This document shows positions 13,701-23,113 of a DNA stretch of 64,000 nucleotides, in pieces (position 1 is the first letter of the stretch; the number at the start of each line of letters is the position of its first letter). The stretch comes from Metridium senile (lineage: Eukaryota; Cnidaria; Anthozoa; Actiniaria; Metridiidae). A program made the translations under genes and the position numbers. The stretch covers positions 41,146,959 to 41,210,958 of the forward strand of contig OX459096.1 of the NCBI GenBank assembly GCA_949775045.1, given 5' to 3'. Under the pieces are notes generated by a model. The model was not told where the DNA came from. It did not search any database and was given only the letters and a program-made list of their open reading frames with translations.

Positions 13701-16700
13701 TATCATCCTGATTGTTGTATTTGTCTGCTGCAAAATACTTTTATGTTTTTGATGACGAAAGCCAAAGAAGTATTTCACAACAAACTATTGGAATGTCTGA
13801 GTTCTCCAAAAGTCAGAAACCACAGTAAAATATAAATTATTCCCCTTTCCTTTTCTCAGGCATTTAATTCTCTAAGTGAAGCTGCATACTTAGCAGCTAG
13901 TGACCCTAACATGGGGGATGAACCAGCAACATACTGTCTATCAGCTAACTTTGCAACAATAATTGAAAAGCTTCTTGAAGTAACTGTAAGGTAAGCCTTT
14001 ACTGAGAGTTTCACACTTATTAAACTATAAAAAATAAAATTACATTTAATTTAATGTGGAAGAAACGACTTCTAATTAATTATGATTCCCACTTACAAGG
14101 AAATATTGGATATAAAAAAACTATTACAACCATTATAGTCAAAGTGTGACCTTTGAAGCATGAAGTCTAGTTTTAAAACCTGGAGTCAAATGGATGACCA
14201 TCAATGCAATTTACTTAACCAAGTCCTACCAAGTGATAGTGATACAAAATGTCAATTCTGTAAACTTGGAGATTAAACATACTAAAAATGTACAATGCCC
14301 TGCATATATATATATATATAATGACTAAATTTTATGATTTGGGGTAATGAGGTTTTCTCTTATTGTTCAGAGATCTATATATGTACTTACATGGTTTCCT
14401 CGTTGTTGTCCAACTTTTTGAAATCCTTTCTATTTTCTTATTGCAGGCCAGATTCAAACCAGTGTAATTTAAGAAGTGCAGCTTATGAAGCTATTATGGA
14501 AATGATAAAAAACAGTGCAAAGGTATGTATCCATACTCTAGACCAGTTTTATAAGCAGCTATAGTTTTGGATGTAAAAAAAGGTAGAAACAAAACCTATT
14601 CTGTTTTTACTATTTATTGGTATGTACATACATGCGAAATTGTATCACATGCTATCAAGGAAAAGATGAAGCATTAAAGAAATTAAAACTCAGTGGTTAA
14701 TTTACTCACATTGCTGAAGTCATTCCTTCTGATTGCATGAAATGTCTTTCTCTTTTCAGGATTGCTACAGTGTTGTCCAAAGTACCACCCTTCTTATCAT
14801 TGAAAGGCTACAACATATTCTACAGATTGAGGTATATACCTAGGTGGTGTAGTGTTTGAATATGCAAGTAACTAATCCCTTTACTCTTTACATTGAATGT
14901 GTAGAAACAAGTACAGAATTCTGACAGGAGTCAATACAATGACATGCAGGCATTACTGTGTGCAACATTACAGGTGGGTGAACTGATAGATAATGATGGG
15001 CTTTGTGATACTAGACATCTTGCATCTTGGGATGATGTTATACCTTGTTTTTTTTTGTATATGATAGCTCTGTTGTTTTATATGATAGTTCTGTCCTGTT
15101 GCTTCATTTCAACAATGAAATAGAGGGATGGAGAAGCAATATCAAGACCTGTACGATTGACCCTCTTTTAAAGCATTAAAAGTTTTTTCTTGCATCTTTG
15201 GATGATATAATACCTTGAGACAATGTTGTTTTATATGATATCTCTGTCCTGTTGCTTTATTTCAACCTTGAAATAGAGAGATGGAGAAAAAGTATCCTGA
15301 TTGAAGTGGATAAAACTAATTATATAATCATGTACAAAAACTGAATGCCCTCTTTTTGTCTTATTTCTCATATTGTTGTTCTGTTCTAACCAGAGTGTGT
15401 TAAGAAAAGTCAGTCCATCAGATGCACTACGAATAGCTGATCCTATTATGAACGCCTTGTTGATGATGTTTGATACTTCAGCAAGAGAGAATATCAGTGG
15501 AACTCAGGAGGATGCTTTGATGGCTGTAGGGACTTTAGTTGAAGGTAATATTATCTTGCAGTCATTATTCAAAGAGCATGTTATATCAGTATAAATGCTA
15601 TAGAGTACTAATTTGACAGTGGAAACATTAGCAATGACACTGTTTACATACAGGCTCAGTGAATATCGGTTAATAATAACCTCGACTCTGTCTCGGTTAT
15701 TATTCACTGATATTCTCTAAGGCTTTGGCGAATAATTGTTAAATATTCCAGACGTTTAGCACTAAATTGTTACCATTTTCTTGTAGTTATTGGTAACAGT
15801 TTTATGAAATACATGGATCCCTTCCTTCCTTACCTGGAGGTTTCTTTGAAGAACATTGCAGAATACCAGGTTAGTCTCATACCTTGTCTGATAGACACAC
15901 TTATTTTTTTTTACAAATATTGGGAGTTATTAAATAATTGTTGTTGTTTTATTGCAGGTGTGCATTGCAGCCATTGGTCTTGTAGGAGATATAGCAAGAG
16001 GTCTTGGAGTCCATATAACTCGATACACTGACTTATTTATGAACATCTTCTTAACACATCTTGCTGTAAGTATGGATAAACTGGATAAGAGTTATCCAGT
16101 GTATAGAATTTGTATAGGTTTTATCTGTTGGATAGGGATTTATCCGTTGGATAGCGCTATTCAGGCTTCGTACAACTTCCCCTGGCATTTACAATCAAAT
16201 GAGGAAATTATACAAACAAATCATGCTTTGCATAAAAATGTAATCAAGAAGACATTTTAAATGATAATTTGTGTTTTCCTGTAACAGGATGAAAATGTGC
16301 ACAGGTCAGTCAAACCTCACATTCTTTCAGCATTTGGTGACATTGCCCTTGCTATTGGACCCTACTTCAAGAACTACCTTGGATCTGCTATCAGTGCCTT
16401 GAAACTGGCTTCTGAGTTTAGAGTGGAAAAGGTATTGATGATATTATAGTCAGTAGGCAGTATATAGTATGTTAATAGGCAGTACCCTGTGAGCTGTGTT
16501 TTTGTTCTCTAAGGGTAAGAGAAAAAAACCCTTTGTGTGTTGGGTAGATAGGCAGTAGAACACTTAATGTTTCATAGACATTTACTCCAGTAGATAAGCC
16601 TGTGCAGTTGGCTATATAAGGAGATTAGGAAGAGCAGGAAGGAGAGAGGGGAGTAAGGGAATTCTTTCAATCAGTTTAGAGAGCAAGTCAATAGATACAC

Positions 16701-18522
16701 TGCAAAACAGTCCCTACTACACTTGTTTCTGCATTTTTGCGAAAAAGTAGGGACTTTGCAGTTTAGAACTAGATAAATGAAGAGTTAGTAAATGACAAAA
16801 TAAATAGATATATGAATGAATAAATAAATAAAACCAATTATTTTTTAATTATTTATCATGAACTATTTTGTTCAAAATGTTTTCGAGCGCATTGCTGGTG
16901 AAACATCCAAACTTGGCCAAATGTCAACAATCACATGAATAAATAAAACAATTTACCAATAACAATACATAAAGTTAATAATTACATTATTTCATTTCAG
17001 CCTGATTATGATATGATAGATTACATCAATGAGCTCCGCGAGTCCTGTCTTGAGGCATACACTGGAATTATTCAAGGACTAAAAGGAGATGATGAAAAAG
17101 CTGTTAGTCGTAAGTACTCCTCCATTCTCAATTATTCATGTTGCTTCTTATTCCACAGCCTGCAGAACAGACATTCTCGTGGAGTCTTGGGAAAATCGAA
17201 ATTTGGGTTTCCTACTTATGTGGATACCCGTGAAAAAACGGGAACCTCAAACCCGTTTTTTCCCAAAAACTCCACAAGAACACCTGATTTGCAGGCTATT
17301 TATTCCACAAATCAACAACTTTGGTATCGGTGTGACACTGTGATAATTAAATCTCCAGGGCTCACTCATTCAAACAATTGTTATTCCAGTTAGATTATGA
17401 ACTTAACCAGGAATAACACAAATTGTGGTTTGAAGGGCATAGAAATATAACTTTTTTGAGGAAGGTCGTATACATGTTTTTACATGCACAAGACTTATGT
17501 AATGTTTATTTTCCAGCCGAAGTGGAAGTAATGAGACCTCACATCCCCCATATTGTTAGTTTCTTGGAACTTATTGCTGAAGACCCTGAGAAATCAGAAG
17601 GAGCAATAACATGCGCCAGTGGACTTATTGGGTAATTGATTTAGTAGTTATATATAGTCATTTTAACAAAAGGTGGTTAAGGTTTTGTTGCTTGTTGGAC
17701 ACAAAGCCCGAAATGCACAATGCATGATATGAATTCAAGCAGCGAAAGTTCAAAACAATATGGAATTTTTTCAAACTTTGTCTAACCTGCATAGCAGCTC
17801 TTGAGGATTGAGGAGAGATTGGGGAGCCTGGCTACGCAGGCTAAACTTTGTCTGCAGTGTTTTGCATATTTTATTCTGTGCTTATATTATTAACATATTT
17901 CAAGCTAGATAAGTAGCAAGCAGTGTGCAACACAATTCTCACCAACCTTTGTTAAATAGCTGTATATTCATAGCTGGCACTGAAGGATTGAGAAGAGAGG
18001 AGAGACATATTTGCTCCTCTTTGTTTCCCCTTTTCCCTCCTTATCTTTTTTCAATCCCCAGCGCGAGCTACGGAAGCTTAGATACTTCCTTTTACTTGTC
18101 TTGGTAATTCCGGCGTTAGAAAGCCAAAGGGTTTCACTTTCATCACACTCTCTGTATGGGTTAACACAGGAAACCCAGAGATGCCTATTAGCTAATTTTC
18201 ATTTTTTTTTTTTTTTTTTTTCATTTTTCTTTATCTAATACGCTGAGCCTCCCATTTTGAACGAGGCACTGTTTTCAACTAGCCAAAAAGTCTAATAGAT
18301 GCGTTTTAAAGTGATTCATAGATGTGTTTTTATATTATCACTGAAATTGGCATTTTTATTTTCAGGGATATTTGTGAGGCGTTTGGTGGTATAGTACATC
18401 CAATGCTAGACAAACCAAGCATCAATGAACTACTACAAGAAGGAAGACGATCCAAGACCAAGAAGACTAAGAATGTTGCTACATGGGCGTCGCGAAAGCT
18501 GCGCGCCTTGAAGCAGCTATAA
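1738..18522 (+). CDS. KPNB1: Importin subunit beta-1 (karyopherin beta-1), complete, 25 coding exons
   Basis: Nuclear import receptor: its HEAT-repeat solenoid carries importin-alpha/cargo through nuclear pores and releases it on RanGTP binding. Exons: 1738-1777, 1939-1997, 2129-2311, 2441-2491, 3970-4119, 4394-4470, 6853-6928, 7012-7071, 8085-8174, 8926-9036, 9390-9491, 9813-9984, 10436-10488, 11264-11458, 13860-13990, 14447-14522, 14760-14831, 14905-14973, 15394-15544, 15787-15869, 15958-16065, 16288-16431, 17001-17109, 17517-17631, 18366-18522. All are bounded by GT-AG and the phases join without a frameshift, giving 877 aa against 876 in human. The model follows the family end to end, from MDLTQILE through GNSQVAR-like, [26 protein letters not shown], the acidic loop EEFDDEDDW (about residues 334-342), [28 protein letters not shown] and a C terminus rich in Lys/Arg. 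The start is the first in-frame ATG and fits the family N terminus. Confidence 0.97.
2730..2938. mobile_element. TA-flanked MITE in KPNB1 intron 4
   Basis: The termini CAGTGCGAGGTGCAAAAGTA and its near-perfect inverse close a ~205-bp element (2732-2936) flanked on both sides by TA. The TA duplication and the CAGTG start resemble Tc1/mariner-type non-autonomous elements. The interior also contains inverted copies of CATACTTCTATGC. There is no coding capacity. Confidence 0.8.
2985..3850. repeat. AT-rich TGATTATC-type repeat tract with embedded hairpin, KPNB1 intron 4
   Basis: Intron 4 holds a long run of degenerate words such as AATCGATAAT, TTGATTATC and TCAATGAAAATTGATAA in both orientations. 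In the middle, 3431-3534 is a cleaner hairpin with GATATGAAAATTATGCAAACC on one side and GGTTTGCTTAATTTTTCATATC on the other. This looks like a decayed element, but no clear ends were found. Confidence 0.45.
4714..4774. repeat. Short hairpin in KPNB1 intron 6
   Basis: GTGTTTTATCAGGATTTAAA at 4714 and its inverse complement ending at 4774 form a near-perfect stem with a short loop. No target duplication was noticed. Confidence 0.6.
5025..5965. mobile_element. TTAA-flanked ~0.94 kb non-autonomous transposon, KPNB1 intron 6
   Basis: GGTAGTACCGGATACTTG at 5029-5046 and its exact inverse complement at 5944-5961 are perfect terminal inverted repeats, each bordered by TTAA. A TTAA duplication is the hallmark of piggyBac-type insertion, although the usual CCC terminus is absent. 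The interior has two related words (GGGGTCACCGTA near 5128 and GGGGTCCCCGTA near 5509, each followed by GAGTTATAAG) and no transposase. Open frames inside (4976-5185 and 5477-5668) are not recognisable. Confidence 0.75.
6279..6586. mobile_element. CAGGGTTCGTACGGG-type MITE, copy 1 (empty site for nested insert)
   Basis: This ~296-bp element (6285-6580) starts CAGGGTTCGTACGGGTTTTG and ends TCTGTACGAACCCTG, with TAATAT on both flanks as a likely target duplication. The second copy at 20256-20694 is the same sequence but carries an extra 132-bp insert. The interior is rich in TTTTGGAAA words. It lies in KPNB1 intron 6. Confidence 0.8.
7647..7967. mobile_element. ~320-bp inverted-repeat element, KPNB1 intron 8
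   Basis: The left end contains GAGCAATAAAAACGTAAGAC and the right end an imperfect inverse (GTACGTTTTTGTTGCTC), with ~40-bp diverged termini. The middle contains repeated TTGCAACAA-type words. No transposase and no clear target duplication were seen, so the class is uncertain. Confidence 0.55.
9495..9720. repeat. Imperfect ATG/ATA trinucleotide tract, KPNB1 intron 11
   Basis: A run of degenerate ATGATGATGATA and TAATAATAATG words just inside the intron donor. It produces open frames on both strands (long runs of Ile, Met and Val, or Ile and Asn) that are artefacts of low complexity. Confidence 0.8.
10056..10250. mobile_element. CAGAGCTCGAA-type MITE, KPNB1 intron 12
   Basis: A 185-bp element (10061-10245) begins CAGAGCTCGAAATAG and ends CTTAGTTCGAGCCCTG, imperfect inverted repeats of ~16 bp, with TATAA on each side. 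CAGGG...CCCTG ends are typical of hAT-like non-autonomous elements, though those usually duplicate 8 bp. Confidence 0.65.
11483..13670. repeat. Host repeat interrupted by the giant palindrome
   Basis: On both sides of the palindrome (11483-11532 and 13520-13670) lie copies of the same text: CACTGTTGCTCCAACAT, GGACCCATTT or GGCCCATTTAAACACC, and GTTGGATGATGTTGGATGAA. The palindrome therefore sits inside, or recombined within, a separate repeat family. The right side has extra tandem copies. Confidence 0.6.
11533..13519. mobile_element. Giant near-perfect palindrome (foldback element), KPNB1 intron 14
   Basis: The left arm at 11533-12412 (880 bp) and the right arm at 12641-13519 (879 bp) are inverted complements of one another, separated by a 228-bp unique spacer. 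Reading the arms against each other I noticed only a handful of single-base differences (for example near 12081, 12113 and 12407), so identity is very high. There is no recognisable transposase; open frames at 11216-11629, 12260-12445 and 13440-13667 run through it but resemble nothing. The arms carry the CACAGGAAGCCCA motif at 12361 and its inverse near 12690. It lies in the sense intron between exons 14 and 15, so the KPNB1 pre-mRNA should contain a very long double-stranded stem. Confidence 0.93.
13776..13827. mobile_element. Solo end of the CTGCAGTTTTCGAC MITE family, KPNB1 intron 14
   Basis: The ~50 bp from CACAACAAACTATTGG to CAGAAACCACAG match the right end of the full element at 58556-58739 and are followed by the same TA. 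The left half is missing, so this is a truncated relic. Confidence 0.6.
15010..15293 (+). repeat. Diverged direct duplication in KPNB1 intron 18
   Basis: Text containing TGTTTTATATGATAGTTCTG, CTGTCCTGTTGCTTCATTTCA and GAAATAGAGGGATGGAGAA near 15068-15135 recurs near 15228-15290 with scattered changes. It looks like an old local duplication of ~100-130 bp. Confidence 0.7.
15655..15740. repeat. Short hairpin repeat, also found at about 43520
   Basis: GTGAATATCGGTTAATAATA and TCGGTTATTATTCACTGATA form a stem, followed by GGCTTTGGCGAATAATTGTT. A related version (TCGGTTTTTATTCGTTGATA, then GCCTTTGGTGAATAATTGTT) lies at 43518-43566 in the reductase gene intron, showing a dispersed family. Confidence 0.55.
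16069..16182. mobile_element. 5'-truncated relative of the GGGCCAGTTGTACGAAG MITE, KPNB1 intron 21
   Basis: The words TTGGATAGGGATTTATCC, GGATAGCGC and CAGGCTTCGTACAAC follow in the same order as in the full element at 62730-62856. The left terminus with the GGGCC end is missing here. Confidence 0.65.
17157..17297. repeat. Imperfect inverted repeat in KPNB1 intron 23
   Basis: AGCCTGCAGAACAG and its partner TTTGCAGGCT, plus inner GTGGAGTCTTGGGAAAA and TTTTCCCAAAAACTCCAC, make a ~140-bp foldback. It creates spurious open frames next to the exon 23 donor. Confidence 0.6.
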
Positions 18523-19860
18523 ATTGTAAGTTTAGCTTCCTGGAATTTGAAATATGAAATAACCCCAGTTTAAATAGATACAACTTCAACCTTGGAAAAT
18601 TTGAGTCCCAGGATGGTCTACTGCCTGGAATTCCTACAAACAATGGTAGTTATCGAATATATCAGTGTAAACACCATTAAGGGAATAATAGTGGGTCCGA
18701 AACGTACATTACCTCAATACCCCCTGCTACATCTCAATTTTTATATAGTTTACTATTTAGTAAATATCTACATGTATATGTGTTATAAATAAAGAATTGA
18801 ATTGTCTAGTAACATTGTAGATAAATTGATTGATTGATTGTCTACAATTGCATTATCATTTTTATACGATGTTCACGCTATAGTATTACTCGAACAGACA
18901 TAGGCTATTGTTATTTAACCTATAACTATCTTCAAAAAGAATAATGATTTCCTTTTTGATTTCAGGTCGAGAGGAGATTGCGACTGCGTGAGAGCGAGCG
19001 TGAGCGTGCGCGCGAATGCGAGTGTGCGTGAGACTGGAGATAGGTGACAGCGATGACGTCATTACTGGAAAACGTACAGAAACACACATCACTTACCGAA
19101 TTGCAAGAATGGTGACAATGCCTTTGCAGAGATAATACCACACACGTTTAGCCAACACCCATTTTAGTGGTGCTTCCAGACTGTTACCTGACTGAATTGT
19201 CGACTTTTAAGCTCGACTCAATACCATATGATGAGTGGTTATACTTTTCTCCTTGAAGAATAATACTTCTATGAATTGACCATATAATTATTGAAAAAGC
19301 CAATCCCAAATGGAGGATCAAAACGGCAAAATAATGTATACTTGAAAAATGTTACTCTTTTTTGATCCTCGCATTCATTTTGAATAAGGGATTGGATTCC
19401 AGTTTCATATCAAAGTCAAATCACAAATCAAATCACCAATCCCAAATGGAGGATCAAAACGGCGAATGTGTGCTTGAAAAAATGTTACTCAGTTTTGATA
19501 CTCGCATTCATTTTGAACAAGGGATTGGTTTCCAGGGTCAAATCAAAGTCAAATCACTCATTTATGGGACTGAACTAAAGAATGTAATTTCTCTTTCTGA
19601 TGAGATGAGAGAAAATGAATTCTATTTCGTAATTATATAAGAAACAGCGACGTATAACCGAAACTAGAACGGAGTAAAAATACTTTATATCATATAAATA
19701 GGAAGTGAAATTATAGTAGTTTACCTGCAAATTGTCATTTTTTTAGATTGAGACTTTGTGAGTGAACTATATGTGAATCAGTCGTTGTACAATGTATGTC
19801 AACCTATCGTTTGAGATTATTGCTACAATAAACCCTTTTGGAACATCTCAGTATAAACAG
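18523..19860 (+). other. KPNB1 3' UTR region, possibly spliced
   Basis: A consensus-like donor (GTAAGT at 18527) begins four bases after the TAA stop. A pyrimidine-rich acceptor (TTTTTGATTTCAG, ending at 18965) follows, so a 3' UTR intron is possible. Candidate polyadenylation signals are AATAAA near 18788 (unspliced) and AATAAA near 19828 (spliced or long form). A transcript read across 18526/18966 would decide. Confidence 0.4.
19300..19561 (+). repeat. 136-bp tandem duplication with internal foldback
   Basis: CCAATCCCAAATGGAGGATC begins at 19300 and again at 19436, and each copy runs on to AAAGTCAAATCA. Within each unit GGAGGATCAAAA faces TTTTGATCCTCGC and CCAATCCC faces GGGATTGG, so each unit can fold. 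The tract lies in the likely KPNB1 3' UTR. Confidence 0.8.
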
Positions 19861-19986
19861 TGCAGTTATATTTGATGAGTACTAATGGGGCCACTTGTTT
19901 AAAGCCCGATTAATGCCTGTCCTAGTTTTTTAACTTCTAGAGTAAACTAGTATAGGCTGCGTCGGTGTTTGATATAAACTATAGGT

Positions 19987-20087
19987 AATATAAGGAAATT
20001 TGTAACACCGTAAACATTTAAGTAACTATTTTTTTTAGTAAAGTTAAGTACACATTTTTTTACGGTGTTACAAATTTCATTATATTG
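19987..20087. repeat. ~100-bp hairpin element
   Basis: AATATAAGGAAATTTGTAAC and its inverse (GTTACAAATTTCATTATATT) plus inner ACACCGTAAA and TTTACGGTGT give a stem of ~28 bp. No coding capacity; a MITE-like structure. Confidence 0.7.
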
Positions 20088-20255
20088 AAACCCGGGTTAT
20101 TTTGATCTTTTCACAATAAAGCCCCGAGTGTACTGATATTTAGCATGTCCTTTGCTCCCCTTCAGATAGTCTTGGGGACAGACCATTTGATGGTGTGGTG
20201 GGTTAAATCCACAAAAGAATCTTTAGCAAACATAAGGCCCTGAAATAAATAATGT

Positions 20256-20694
20256 CGGGGTTCGTACGGGTTTTGGAAAGTTTTGAAAATTGGTAAAACA
20301 TTTTTCCAGGACCTGGAAAGTTTTGGAAAATTCCTTTTTCAACTGCTGGGCTATGGAAAAGTTATGAATTTTTTGTCGGTTGCCCAGCTCCTACCTTGCA
20401 AAGAACTGTTTTCGTTGTAATTAAAAAACGGCTGATGATTTTTTTGCCTGCCACAATCAGTGCCCGTTGGCACTTTTCGCTTGTGTGGTTTTGGAATTTT
20501 GAGTAAGGGGCTGTATATATGATTGCGAGTTGTCCCTGCTAGCCGGGATAACTCTATTGTTTTGTGTTCCCCGGGGAATTCAAAACAGTAGAGTTATCCC
20601 GGCTTGCAGGGACAACTCGCTTCCATATAAACAGCCTCTAATAGGCTTTGGAAAAGTTTTGGAAATTTTCTATGAGGATTCTGTACGAACCCTG
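20256..20694. mobile_element. CAGGGTTCGTACGGG-type MITE, copy 2, with nested insert
   Basis: Same family as 6285-6580 (starts CGGGGTTCGTACGGG, ends TCTGTACGAACCCTG). It differs by an extra ~25 bp after CCTACCTTGCAA and by a 132-bp hairpin at 20507-20638. The open frame at 20530-20853 is a by-product of this repeat. Confidence 0.85.
20504..20641. mobile_element. 132-bp hairpin MITE with TAA target duplication, nested in copy 2
   Basis: The insert (20507-20638) runs from GGGGCTGTATATATGA to CCATATAAACAGCCTC, an imperfect 16-bp inverted repeat. Its interior folds on itself (GCGAGTTGTCCCTGC against GCAGGGACAACTCGC). Copy 1 of the host element reads GAGTAATAGG where copy 2 reads GAGTAA-insert-TAATAGG, so TAA was duplicated on insertion. 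A 3-bp TNA duplication points to a PIF/Harbinger-type element. Confidence 0.9.
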
Positions 20695-20999
20695 ATGTGC
20701 AACGTCCAATATGGCGAAATATTATCGAGCGAGCTTATAAAACATATCGTGCAGTACTTGAGGACAAAAATATATCGTTATGGACCCGCTGCTCAAACCA
20801 CTGATAGTTATCTTGTTTTGGCTTTACTGGCCCGACCACACAGCAAAAAATAAATGTAAAGAAATACAGCAAAACACTTCAAAAAGTTCCGAGACATTTC
20901 CAAGTCAAATCCACGTTTACTATGTAAAGTCTTGCCAATCAAAACGTTAACCTCACTATTATGAACAAATTACCTAGTCACTGAGCCTATCACCTCCTT

Positions 21000-22841
21000 C
21001 CCCCTCCCCCCCCCCCCCCCCCCCCAAAAAAAGAAAAATCCAACCAATATATAGATATACTGATTTCTACAGTAACTCCCAGTAAAAACTGAATCGGAAC
21101 GAGGTTTTTCTATTTGTGCACTTAGTACGTGCTGTAAACGACCGCTTTAGTTAGTTGCTAAGATTCTAAGATCAAACCAGCTGATATGTAGACACGATAA
21201 ATGTTGCGTGCTAATAGTACATTCACTCTGCACGAAAACTGACGATGAACAAGACATGCCATTCAGTATCCCCTATTGCCAACAATTGCAACCAGCACCT
21301 ACATCTTTTCTTTTCCCTATTTTTTTACTCCTAGTTAGTTAGTACCCAACGTACGTAAGATTATTGTTAGCAAGACTTGTTCAAACTATCCCCATTTTAT
21401 AATACAGTCTGAGCTTACTACCATACGTTGAACTGATTTGTCGATAAGCAGCGAAAAATATAGTGCATGGTCTTCATCAAATCGTAAAACATAGTTTACT
21501 AATTAGAGTCTCATGGACAGACCAAGACAACAGTAAACAACATAATTAACAATTTTTAAAACAAAACTGAAGTGTTTTCATTAATGTGTGAAAACCACAG
21601 ACGAAAAGACAGATAAAAACTGTTAATTAAGAACAAATATTTATTTTCAATTGTTACAGATTGCCTATTTGACTTGTCACTGTTCGAGCCTTCTTATCAA
21701 ATGATATTTAATCGTGATCTACTCCTGTTTACGGCTATGTCCACACGGGATGCACGCGCCTTCCGTGACAATATCCCAATGATATTGCAGGGGGTTTGAC
21801 GATCAAACAACCCGCAAGATCGTCTTTACTCAAGGAACCACAAAAGATCAATTGTATTCTAACATGGAAATATTGACAAGATATCATTCATTTATAAGAC
21901 AATTGTTAATTAAATTTAAAATTTAAACAGTTATCTAAAGCTCTTACTTTTTTTAAAAATTGGCTTTTTAAAAGCTTATTAGAGGATCGAACAAAGCTTA
22001 TGTTCACTTTAAATCTTTTAAAAATGCATTGTACACTTGAAATGCATACACGTAGGGGGTTTATTATTTCTTTTCAATTTGTTTTATTAGCACTTAGGAG
22101 ATACAAAACCCAAATCTTGATTATCTTGGTGCTAATCCATATGTACTTTCTTTTACACTGATAATCAGCAGTATTTCACGAAACAAGTTACCAGCTGAGA
22201 GTACGTTCTGAAGGAGATTGTGGAACTCGGAGTATGCGATGCATATCGTAATAGAACATTGTACGGTACATATTTCCATATTTAATACATGTAGCAACTC
22301 TTGTAACCCTGCATGGGCTCTGCAAAGCAAGATACTGAAGGGTTTCAGTGTTTTTCAAAATAGTTTTATGAGGTGTTAAATTTGTCCAAACGAATCCCAG
22401 CTGCAACTAAAAACAATTTTTTTTTATTGCCACTAAACTGTAACGTTTTATTACTAATACAATGAGTAATATTTTAAGTGGTTGTCAGTTCAAGATTCTT
22501 ACAGAATAAAAAATTTAGTTCGGAACGTCCAATTTAATGAAATCGTGAAATATGTGAAATCGATCTATTGACAAAGTAAACACTTTGGTTGTTTTTCCTG
22601 ATCGCAAAACTGTTGTTGAGTGGCTTTGGTCAGGTTTCTCAATATCCCCTATCCCTAACATATTTCACAAGTTTTAAATAACATTTATATATCAATAGCT
22701 GCGTAGCGAGCTCAAGGGGAAGGGAGAGAAGGAGAAGGAGGGGGAGAGAGAGGATTCAGTCTAGTATGTCGGCTGATGTGAGATGTCATGGTCATTACAG
22801 AACTAAAAATGATTACGGTTTAAAAAACTGCAAAAAGAATA

Positions 22842-22876
<35 letters not shown>

Positions 22877-23040
22877 AAAAATATATATATATATAAATAA
22901 ATAAACAGATAAATTAATTAATAAATTAATAAATAAATAAGCAAATCTATATAAATAAAATATATGTAGATCGCAAACAGTATAACTACAAAATCGGCAT
23001 ATAATTGCGCTGAACAGTTCTATGCGCCGATCACCTACCA
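21000..23040. other. Intergenic DNA without recognised genes
   Basis: Contains a C homopolymer at 21008-21026, a purine-rich stretch at 22700-22755 and a long (AAAT)n-like tract at 22833-22945. Open frames at 22121-22406 and 22820-23041 are AT-rich and resemble nothing; the second is generated by the AAAT repeat. Confidence 0.5.
22833..22945 (+). repeat. (AAAT)n microsatellite, interrupted
   Basis: Runs of AAATAAATAAAT, interrupted by ATATATATAT, and continuing as TAAATTAATTAATAAATTAA. Low complexity only. Confidence 0.9.
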
Positions 23041-23113
23041 CTTGGACCCTCCCCCCGGAGTGCTTATCGTCTTACTGAGCTGCAGTTCAAAGAAGATTAT
23101 AGTGATTTTGATA

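Noticed and set aside
20530..20853. 107-aa open frame upstream of the KLF gene
   Set aside because: It runs through a nested MITE and its host repeat, both of which have another copy or known termini; no domain.
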